Source of the DNA: Monocercomonoides exilis
Lineage: Eukaryota; Preaxostyla; Oxymonadida; Polymastigidae
Direction: 5' to 3'
NCBI GenBank assembly: GCA_001643675.2
Contig: LSRY02000016.1
Span: 1,550,001 to 1,614,000, forward strand
DNA: 64,000 bases
The stretch's first letter is position 1; every line of letters starts with the position of its first letter. Shown here one piece after another: positions 21,515 through 31,070 of the stretch. The position numbers and the translations under genes were made by a program. The notes beneath the pieces were generated by a model, which saw only the letters and a program-made list of their open reading frames with translations, ran no database searches and was not told the DNA's origin.

Positions 21515-21664
21515 TATGAGATAGATCAAAATAAGAAATAGAAAGATTATAACAAAGCATTTTCGACAGAAATAGCAAATTTTAAATTAATTATTGTAGC
21601 ATTTTCTTTCGTGTACGATGATAGAAATATTTTTTATCGATGGTCCATATACTTGGAACTTGCC
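21515..21664 (-). repeat. TIR of element copy 1, right
   Basis: Reverse complement of 19130-19280, followed directly by the AAAAATCA duplication. Confidence 0.85.
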
Positions 21665-21672
21665 AAAAATCA

Positions 21673-22420
21673 CAATCGGAAAGTATTTCTTTCTAATTCT
21701 TGACTTCATTCTAATGAAAAGATCGTTATTATATTTTTCACGGTTGTTTGAAATGAGTATTTATCACATGATGCATGAAAACAAAATTGAATTGGATTGA
21801 AATGATGAAAAACGAAAGTTTTAAATTATACAAATATTTGTTTTATTTATGTGTGAATTTTCAATGAAACGTTATACTGTTGCTGTTGATGTTGTTTTTT
21901 TGAAAGTGGAGTCTTTGTCAGACACAGGCAATGCAACAAATTTCTGCTTTGCTGGTATTGAATTTCTTGTCAAATGGTTATCAAAAAAAAATCCTTCCCT
22001 ATTATTTTCCATTCTGAAAGAAAATTCTTCTGTTTCTGAAAAAAAAATGAGAATTCGACTTTTTCTTATTCAAACTTTTCCTTTCTTCTTCTTTTTCACA
22101 ACACTTTACACACATACAGATGGAGTTATTCCTTTTTTATTGGTTGACTGCGTCATATGGGACCAATTTGATGAAAAAAAAGAAACTTTTGTAAATAAAA
22201 TAAAAAAGAAAGTTGCGACGGAAATTGAAAAAGAGACGAATCGGATTATATTTCCTTAAAAGATGAGAGGAAAAGGAGATTGAGCACGAAGATGAATTCC
22301 CAGAAGAAATGGACGGGAATATATATGCAGAAGAAGACGGTGATGCGAAGAAGTGAATATCTTCATTTATCTGTTTTAATTGTTTTTTCAAGTGTTTATT
22401 CATGGAAAGAGTTGTTTTGA
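21673..22420. other. Spacer with unsupported ORF (21849-22259)
   Basis: A plus-strand frame of about 136 codons is present but is dominated by Phe/Lys/Glu from AT-rich sequence and matches nothing I know. I do not call it a gene. Confidence 0.4.
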
Positions 22421-22422
22421 AA

Positions 22423-23044
22423 TCAGTGTTTCGAAATAAGCAGAGTATTGGAAGACGAAGGGATGTTTTTCTCATCTACCGTGATGTTGTTGTCCTCCAC
22501 AAGCACTTTCTTTCCCAGGGAGGAGTGTTTTTCATTCTTGATGGAGCTTTTGAACGTTGAAGACTTCAGCGGTATGAGCACTGGGTTCTGAGTGATCCGC
22601 TTTTTTGTTTCATTAGTGCTATACTGATGAATGAACTTCACCACAAATATGCTGAAGTCCAATTTTTGTGTTGGTGTCAATGAGCCACATATTGTCCCAA
22701 TCTGAGTATCTGTTGCGGTGTGGCGGAGTGCACCGAAGAGAGAAAGATCGCACTGATTACTGAAGCTGAAGGAAAAGGATTGAATGACAATGAACGAGGT
22801 ACGGAAGTGGATGATTGTTTGTGTCGACGATAATATCATTGGAGATGAAAGCAATGAGGATAGAGAAGACTGTAAAGAAGATATCTTTGAAATCCAGAAC
22901 TGTTTCTTGGGAGCGAAAAGTTGTTGAGCACATTTGTTGTTGCGGCAGGTGCAAAGAGGAGTAACTGAAACGATGAACATTCATCAGCAAAAGAGAAGAA
23001 GTGGATATTTTGAGTGTGCTGTCAGCTGGATTCATGGTATTCAC
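22423..23044 (-). pseudogene. Possible Pmp-like remnant
   Basis: Minus-strand frames contain GTICGSLTPTQKLDFSIF, reminiscent of the CGSITPTQRVWN stretch of the Pmp fragment at 23.7 kb and QCGSTTSSKRVWN of Pmp gene 2, followed by a Lys/Ser-rich region. The rest is not recognisable. It lies on the same strand as the clearer Pmp fragment at 23.64-24.06 kb and may be its eroded continuation. Confidence 0.3.
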
Positions 23045-23639
23045 TCACTTGCTGAGGAGAAGATACAGGTTCAGAGAAATTGTCCAAGAATGTTTCGCAA
23101 ATGGTAAATCATCACGATTTGTGAATGTTTCTTCCATTTGAGCTCTAAGGCATCTCCTATTTTATGAGATGCTTGTTTCCACATGTATTGTTTCAGCCAA
23201 ATTTCTGCTATGTGAAGTCCTGCTCTGTGATGAGGTATCTGTTGAATATGTATTACACTCCTTTTGAATGCAAATGAACACAAAATTACTTCAGCGCTCC
23301 ACAAAAGTCGAAAACGCCGAATCCATCTGTAGGATGAGGGAACAAATAATAATTTTCTGAAACGTGCATAGATGCAACTTGCTGAATGATTCAGCATCAT
23401 GATTGTAATTTACAAGATGAGGATCTTATCTTCTGGCATCCTTGATGAAAAGGTTCTTTCTTCCACCACAATCATTGGAGAAAAAAAATATCTGAAGTCA
23501 AAAAGCGATGTCTGAAAATGAAACAGTTACTGCTGAGTTTTCAAGAATGATGGCTTTGAGGAAGAAAACAAGGAAGATAACGAGAATATATTGATAAAAA
23601 TATTCTGTTGGAAGAATAAGAAGAAAAGATTAGATGCGA

Positions 23640-24060
23640 TCTGCCATTTTACACAGTATTATTAGCTGTTCCTGAATTCCACACTCTTTGTGTTGGAGTT
23701 ATTGAGCCACATTGCAGGAATGGGGTTTGTGCGATACTGCTTCCCCTGAAGAACACATCATTTCCTCTTTCATTTTTGGAAGTGTTACCATCAAAGAAAC
23801 AGAACGTGATGAATTTTATTCCACTCATCCAAGTGAAGGTGTTTGTGCAACACAGCGCGGAGCCAATATTGGAAGTTGAAATTGATGTCAATTTGTTATC
23901 GACGAACTGGCAACTATTTCTAATAAATTGACTTGGCTTATTGCTTGTTGGATTTTGAAAAATAAGAAAGTCAGCGCAATCACCTCCAGAATTAAAGAAG
24001 CGCTTATATTTGATAAACCGAATTTGAGTATTTTTTGAACGTTTTTTAGCCTGAAATTCA
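23640..24060 (-). pseudogene. Pmp-like gene fragment (paralogue of genes 1 and 2)
   Basis: Frames on the minus strand read NSGGDCADFLIFQNPTSNKP, SQFIRNSCQFVDNKLTSIST and then TFTWMSGIKFITFCFFDGNT with ERGNDVFFRGSSIAQTPFLQ and CGSITPTQRVWN. The series aligns with residues about 190-280 of Pmp-like gene 1 (KFITFCFFDGNTATNGRGND). Only this unit is left. Both sides are non-coding, and one frame change separates the first from the second part. It lies just inside the right arm of the large inverted repeat. Confidence 0.75.
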
Positions 24061-24264
24061 AATCATTTCCTATCAATTGTTTATTTAACAAATTCTATTA
24101 TAAAATTTTGAGAATGACCAAGCAGAACATTTTGTATTTTTCAATATTGTTAAGAATATACCTTAAAGTGTGAATCATCAATAAAAAAAAGATATCTCCT
24201 TACCATCCTTTTCGAATTTGTTCTTCATAACGCAGATTTATAATCTTAAGTTTCAAATTTGCAA

Positions 24265-24878
24265 ACATAATGAAAATGCAGACGTGTGGATTAAATTAAC
24301 AAAAATTTTGAGAATAACGTTTAAAAAAATGGGTGATTATTTTTGAGATCATATATTTTTTCGGGGTGTTGATTTTTCAGAGATTGAAAGTTTTTCAAAA
24401 GAAAAAATTTATTCAAAAGAGAAAAAGCATTGTTATTTTTTTTAAAACAAATGTTTTTCACCGAATCAAAAAATAAAATGTTTTCAACAAACATTTTCTT
24501 TTTTCAATTTTTTTCTTTTGTTATTCAAGATATATTTTCGTACCGTAATTTATGTTTGAAAATATATGACTTCAAAAATAGTCACCCAAATAATAAAGGA
24601 AGTTTCAATGAACACCTAATTTGCTCCTTTTTAAAAAATTGTTCTGAGCAATATGCTGTTTGATCTTTAAGTTAGAAGCATTCGTGTGGAAAACAAAAAA
24701 AGACATAATAGAAGATTTTATAATGGGATTTATCATAAAAGATTTTCTGGGATAATTTTTGTTAAAGTTTCAAAAAACTGCTCCACTCAAAAGTGTTTAT
24801 TTTTTCTGCTCTTTATTTCTTTTTTATTGAAAAGAAAAAAATCTTAAAATTGAAGGAGGTATTTTGTTGCACTTATGC
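24265..24878 (-). repeat. Right arm of large inverted repeat
   Basis: Reverse complement of 18237-18855, with very few differences seen by eye. An open frame of 77 codons inside both arms is a consequence of the duplication and not evidence for a gene. Confidence 0.9.
24330..24588. mobile_element. 259-bp MITE-like repeat, inverted duplicate of copy A
   Basis: Same repeat as 18527-18785, in reverse orientation, carried along by the inverted duplication. Starts TGGGTGATTATTTTTGAGAT. Confidence 0.6.
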
Positions 24879-25555
24879 AGTTGATTGATTAATTTCGCAA
24901 GCTCAATTTTTCTCACGTTCGAATGATGTTATATTGAAGGGAAAAAAAACAGAAAAGAGCGATTGGAGAGATTTAATGGATAAATTATCATTTCATATAT
25001 TAAATAACAAAAATTGTTAGTATTATTGTTCCTTATCATATTTTTGTCATTATGAAATTGACACATCTAAAAGATTTCAAAAGAAGAAGGGAAAAAAGAA
25101 GAGCGTCAAAGAAAATTGAAAAGCATAAGTTTTTTTAATGAATGATTTTTGGATAAAATGAAAGTTATTTCCGATTTTTCTGATTGCTTGTTGGCAAAGA
25201 GCAGAAATTCAGAAGTCAAAATTTTACACGATTTTGATAAGATTTTTTGCTGGTTGCATGAAAAAGCAGATGAAAAATGAAATAATGAAATGGTGAGATA
25301 TGATTATTTTTATCCAAATATCTTCTTCATTTTTTCATAATTCAAAACAAATTTTTATTTTTATCAAGTAATAAAATAAAACAATTGTATCATTTGAAAG
25401 CCTTATCAATGTGGTGCTTTTTTTAAAATAGCAGAAACTGGAAGTTCATTTGAGTTTTTTGCAACATTCTCTTCCGGATTGAAAACATTTCAAAAGATAT
25501 GGAAATTAGGTCACAGGAAAAGAGAAAAGTTACAGCTGAACAGATCATGCTCTGA
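24879..25555. other. AT-rich spacer, nothing recognised
   Basis: No gene, repeat pairing or RNA signature supported. Confidence 0.5.
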
Positions 25556-25647
25556 ATGATTTTTCGAACGCTTCACTTGCATGATAAGAAAATGGAATTG
25601 CCAAAGCTCAACAATCTGAATTTTCTAAAAAAATTTTTATTCAGAAA

Positions 25648-25938
25648 ATGGTCATCTGCATTGCCCTCCACTCCGACTGCTCGTCAGATGATTCAGACAC
25701 TTCCTCCATCTCTTCAACCTCCACCATTGTCACATCTTCCTCCGATATCTCACTGATGAGCGAGAGATTCACAGACTTGCCAACTCCTTTATCAGCGTTT
25801 GAGGAGGATGATGATTTCAAAAAAGAGTGTCTGAGGTGGAAGGCACACAAGCTGCTAATCAACAAGAAGATGGGTACAACGAAGGAGTTAGTTGTGTTCC
25901 TGATTAGGATGATGTTGTGTGAGGGCCTAACTCTTTGA
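25648..25938 (+). CDS. Small acidic Ser-rich hypothetical protein (low confidence)
   Basis: Unrecognised frame starting at ATG 25648. A Ser/Asp-rich N-terminus (SDCSSDDSDTSSISSTST) is followed by MSERFTDLPTPLSAFEEDDD, a helical basic part (FKKECLRWKAHKLLINKKMG) and a hydrophobic tail to TGA. Codon composition is less AT-rich than the surroundings, which favours real coding, perhaps an exon or fragment. No neighbours help with function. Confidence 0.35.
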   Translation: MVICIALHSDCSSDDSDTSSISSTSTIVTSSSDISLMSERFTDLPTPLSAFEEDDDFKKECLRWKAHKLLINKKMGTTKELVVFLIRMMLCEGLTL

Positions 25939-26049
25939 GAACAGTTTGGGGAGTATGAGGTGAACATGTGGAAGAAAAAGATTACTACAAGAGAAAGGCA
26001 GAAAATATCAGAAACTTGTCTGAAGCTTTTTGAGGTCGTTTCCAGCTTT

Positions 26050-26900
26050 GAGATGGTGTGGTTATTTAATAATTATGCAAAATGTTAAAGGAGTTTTGTC
26101 ATTTTTTTACTGCAATTTAGATAATTTTTCAACATTTTCTTGCTTTCTTATTTATTTAATAATTAATTAATTAATTGATACAAAAAACAATACTCACTTC
26201 ACATTAACATAATATATCTTATGAATTATCTTTTTTAGTGAAAGTTATCGAATAATAGTGATAAATTTCATAATTTAATTTGTTCTTATCAATATTCAAT
26301 ATTTTTTATTCGTAATTTCCAATAGAAATCTTTATTAAATTGCATTCACATATAAAAACAATTATTTCTCAAATGCTGATTCTTTAATAAGCAATTGAAG
26401 CATTTTTTCAAAGTTGAATCCACTTGAACTATTAAACTGGATGAACAAAAGACCCTTTTGTTGCAAACAAACTATCTTTTAATTGATTATATGATAAAAT
26501 ACAATTACTCAGAAAATATTAGATAAATCTTAATTATTATCAGTTATGAACATCGCTCTTCATTCTGAAGAATGAAAAACGTTCGAACACAATATAAAAG
26601 TTCAACAAACGTTGTTAAATGGATCAGTGTGTCTTACAAGCATCTGAAAACAGAGAAGATAAATTTATAAATGAGAACAAACAAATTTGCACACTGAAAT
26701 ATTGTATTTGAAAGGAAGTTTGAAAGAATATTTAACATTTTTTGTATTTGTGACTCACTATTCCACATATTCACAATAAGATTCTTCTATGAATGACAAA
26801 TGTTATAAGTGTGTTTCAAAAACAGTTCAGAAAAATTATAATTGCAAACTTCTTCAACAAACCTCATTGTTTGTCAAGTAATTTCATTTGAATACAAATG
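26050..26900. other. AT-rich spacer, no gene
   Basis: Nothing recognised. It may include the 3' end of the adjacent hAT element, but I could not pair terminal repeats. Confidence 0.45.
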
Positions 26901-26913
26901 TATTCAGAATTCA

Positions 26914-29742
26914 TCACTGTGAAAAAAGATAGCTATAGCAGTTGAATGTTTTATTGTAAAAAAATATTGAAATCTGCAATAAAAGCAATGCGTTGAGCTT
27001 TTCTGGTGCAAGCGAGTACCTTCTATCTCCAACAATTCGTCTCAGGCGAGAGAAAATTCTATCACAAGATGCTTCGCTCCACGGAAACATCGTCAACGAA
27101 TAACAAATGTTTGCAAAAATTGTGGATATTGTTCCTTGCTTTGAAATTCCAGAATAGAAAATTTGAGAATAAGTTTGTTCCACGTTTTGAGTATTATCCA
27201 GTAACATTGAAGAAAATAAAGCTCTTAGTCATATTAAGAGCATCAAAGCTTTCAAACAAGAAATTTTGTACAAATAATCATCGAATTCTGTCTTCAATCT
27301 GAGAAACCAATCCATGCTGATTGTTTGTTGGATTTTGAATGATATTTCTTGATTTCTTTTGCTGGCATTGTGAAATCAATGACTGGAAATTCATTTGCGC
27401 CAAGTTCTTCAACGTCTTTGTCATCTTTTGAAGTGTTTTCAACATTATCTGAGCATTTGTCTTCATTTTTTTCAGTTGAATTTGATTGCATGTCATGATC
27501 TTCAAGTTGTGAATGTTTTTTTCTTGTTTCGTTGAATGATGACTCTTGCTCACTTCACACACAGAAAGGAGAATGAACCTGGAATTCATCATCAGCTGCA
27601 TTGTTTTCTGCTTGAATAATGCCTGCTTCGAAGAAATCAATTTCATCGAGGCTTTCATCTTCATACAAAATTGCTTCTTTATCAACAAGTGAATTTTCTG
27701 TCAAAAGAGTTAATAAATGCAGCAAACTGTTATTTGGTGAGTTGGTTGGTGAAGTTGATGATTCAGAGTGCAAATCTTTTGGAAGCTGCTGAAGTTGAAC
27801 TTGCGTTTCGGTAATTGCTTCTGCAATTCTGTCTTTTTCTGGGCTTATATACTGTTGAGCAGAATTTAAAGTCTCAACTGATAATGGAGAAGAGAATATC
27901 GGGTGAGGAAAATTTGTTGGAAAATTAATTTTTTCATTCTTCGAAAAAAATGAAAGCGCATATTGTTTGTCTGTAAAAAATTCATTTTCGCTGGTTTTAT
28001 CTTCCATCACATGAGAGAGTGTACGTAACTTTTTCTGTTGATTCTTTAAAGATGCAGTATTTGGAACTTCTTTGGAAGGACAAAGAAAGACCGAGTCACT
28101 TGGAATTAAATCTTTTGTGGATTAAATAGATGAATCGCAACGCATCCTTTGGATTTGAGTTTGATCTGAATCCTTTGAAAACACTGATGAACATTTAAAA
28201 GATCTGTATTTTTTCTTTCAATATCATAAACTCTGTTGAATTAGACTTTGAAAACAAACCGTTTTTGTAGTCCAGAATTCCAATTGGAGTAAGTGAACGA
28301 GCCAAAGCGATTTGATCTCCTCGTTCTTTCCCCAAAAATGAATTGAACAGTTGGATAACAATAAAGCAAACTCCATATTGCCAATCGGGGGAAGAATATT
28401 CCTCAAGATCTTGTAACCACATGTATTGCGCAATAGATTAAAGGAGAATTGGAAACACATCTCCAAGCTTTGTGTCGTTTTTTTCAAAGAACAATTGCAG
28501 TTGTTTCAGAGGAATTAGTAATAATTCACATCTGATCAAGTCTTCTATTTTCACTCTGCAGAAATAGTGTGAAAATGAGATAGTATGTTTATTTTTTGTA
28601 ATAAAAAAACATATGTCAAAAAGACATAGCCATCTTGTTTCAATGAATGAAGGGCATTTCGGAAAAAATGGATTTTTCGTGGACTCGTTTCTGGAAATTT
28701 TTGAAAATGACGTTATTTCTTCCTTCAATTGAACGTAAAATGAATAATCCTTAAATAGGCGTGCGACAATTAAATTGATTAAGTTGTAACAACGGAAAAC
28801 AAATAGAGGAGTAATTTTTTTCCATGTTTCTGTGATTGACGTCGACTTTGTTTGATCTGTAAGCTTTGAATTGCGAGTTTTTGTGGCAGCAAGCCATCCG
28901 CACAAAAGCATCGAACCTCAACCTACAGATCAGCTAATTCTGTAATAATTTCATTTGCAATGTAAAAATGACCGAAAGTTGTGAAGCAAGCCTTTTCAAT
29001 TTTCCAGAAAAATGGAGATGCCTTTGTCTGTAACGGAATCATAGTGATGACAGTGAATTATTTCCCTGCTCCAACACCTCCATCCATCTTGACTCCAACC
29101 ATTGAATTATAAATCTTTGTATTTCTATTGGCAATTCTTTTCTTTCCTTCTTCATGAATAAGAGCTGTCAGCTTACGATATGTGAGAGTGGGAAATATGG
29201 TTGTCGGTGAAAGAGTTGGATTTTGTTGAGAAGTGATAATTAAAGAAAAAATAAATTTGTTGAATTCGTTGGAGTAAGCAGAAAGAAACGCAATATTGCT
29301 ATGACCAATTAAATGCAAAAAATGAACAACAAATGAATCAAATCGTAAATGAGTTGGAAATATTTTCTTTGTTGGAGCTTTCGAAAATCTTGAAGATGGA
29401 CAAGGATAAAAATATGGCAAAATCGATGATTTGTTTCTTCATTTCTTACTTTTCTTTCGGAGATGGCACAATTTATTCCGTGTTTGCTGTTTGGACACAA
29501 GAAAGAAATATGTCCATTTTTTTTAAATGATCCGTCCATCTTAACAGGAGTGCATGCAAGCCAAAGCTTTCCATCGAATGCTTCAAAGTGAATTTAACCA
29601 ATTTCTTCTCCAGTATTGTTTGGGTGCTTGTGGGCTTGATTAATGGCAGAAAAATGCAAATTAATCTGAGTGATAACAAATATGAAACATACGATTTCCA
29701 CCGTTGAGAGATTTTGTTCTTATTAATTCCACGAATGTGCAT
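26914..29742 (-). pseudogene. hAT-superfamily transposase relic
   Basis: The C-terminal piece (27207-26914) shows the hAT dimerisation region: YSLTMFPWSEASCDRIFSRL then RRIVGDRRYSLAPEKLNALL (family pattern: P-x-S-x-A-S-x-x-R-x-F-S ... R-x-x-L-x-P-E-x-L). Upstream on the same strand, at 28911-28438, CPSFIETRWLCLFDICFF matches the ETRW motif of the RNase H-like core, and 29742-29058 gives a possible N-terminal region. Between core and dimerisation domain, 28010-27280 encodes a highly acidic, disordered stretch (VDKEAILYEDESLDEIDFFE and following) that is unusual for hAT. Stops and frame changes separate at least five pieces, so it is inactive. Terminal inverted repeats were not identified. Confidence 0.75.
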
Positions 29743-29759
29743 TCATTGATTTTTAATTC

Positions 29760-31070
29760 CTCAACTTTTCTTTCAAACGCTTCAAGCTTAAAAGATGAAT
29801 TATTTTAAAAAACAAATAGTTATACGTGCTGGGATAAAATAAGATTGCCAAACAATATTTTTCGCTGACAGGCATCGTTGTAATTCCAATGGCAATTCTT
29901 TAAAAAAGTTATTTTGAGTCAATTAACTCATTATTCAAATGATCTCGACAAACCGACTGATCTCAACAGACAGGCTGATCAAGACATGATCAAGTCGAAA
30001 AGATCTGTCGATTTGACAACATCAATTTTTTTCAACATTTTCATGTTTAATTATTCATTTTAATAATTCTCAAAATAAATGGAGAAAAAAAATATTTGAA
30101 ATTAAATGTTATCCAACATTTAAAATTTTCCAAATTGAAAAGTCTCAAAAGTGTTTTAAACGTCCCATTCGGTCGGATTGTCGTTCACGTTTAACAAAGC
30201 CAGTATGTCGCAAAGGCCGATTTCAGAATTTCTAATTTTCGACCCTTGATACATAATCTATATTTTTATATACAGTTATGCGTAAAAGGAATATGATTTT
30301 ATGAACTTTTCAATGACTAAGATAAGTTATCATATGGGTGATTTTTTATGGGATCATTAAATTCAACTTTTCAAATGTGACAGATTGAATTGGTGAAAAA
30401 AACAATTTATTCTAATGTAAATATTTATTTGAACAATAAATGCGTATTTTTCTGTGAGAAGCTGCATGATTTTAATTTTATCCCATAAAAAAATGATCAT
30501 GAAATGTTGATCATTTCGTTCCCATCATTTATTTTTGTGAATTTCACATTTGTATTTCTTTTGCGTATCATCGAATATAAAGTTTCAAAAAGATCTATTT
30601 CACAAAATCTTTGAATTAACTTTTCATATTTTATTTAAAAAATATACTATTTGTTGTTATTTGTTGCAAACACTTATTTCCATTAATTTTCGCCTTTTTT
30701 GTTTCATCCATTTGAAAAGACATTTTGGTTTTTTGAACTTTCATAAACATTTCAATATTTCAATGAGTTGAAAAAACGAAAAGGTGAATAGTCGTATGTC
30801 TTGTATTATTTTTTTTGAAAGTTAATAATAACGAGAATTCATACGTTATTATCCTCATGAACGAAAAATTTTGTTCAAGAATTAAAACAAATTAATTGAT
30901 AACTTGTGTTTTTAAAAAAATCTAATATTATCTGCAATATCAACATCAAAAGGCTTGAAATCAAAAACTCAAAACTATATTAATCATTTTTTGAATCTAA
31001 TGACAAATCACATCTTTTGTGGAGGTAATTTTCTCTTTTGCTATTTTCTTATCTTTTTCTTTTCACTTTT
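29760..31070. other. AT-rich spacer with small inverted repeats
   Basis: No gene. Contains a GATC-rich stretch (about 29940-30010) with several short inverted matches and a short MITE-like repeat at 30335-30500. Confidence 0.5.
30335..30500. mobile_element. Short MITE-like repeat with related ends
   Basis: Left end TGGGTGATTTTTTATGGGAT; right end around TATCCCATAAAAAAATGATC, an imperfect reverse complement. The ends are related to those of the 259-bp repeats but the body is shorter. Confidence 0.4.

Larger units (their letters stand above)
19130..21664 (-). mobile_element. TIR element copy 1 carrying a Pmp-like gene segment
   Basis: Bounded by terminal inverted repeats of about 150 bp that are almost perfect. 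The left end is GGCAAGTTCCAAGTATATGG at 19130 and the right end is its exact reverse complement ending at 21664; similarity continues to about 19280 and 21515. The 8 bp just outside are AAAAATCA on both sides (19122-19129 and 21665-21672), a perfect target-site duplication. The interior has no transposase motif but carries a decayed Pmp-like segment on the minus strand (about 20925-19690). Length is 2535 bp. An 8-bp duplication fits hAT-, P- or Merlin-type transposition, and relics of hAT and Merlin transposases are present in the window. Strand is given as that of the cargo. Confidence 0.85.
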
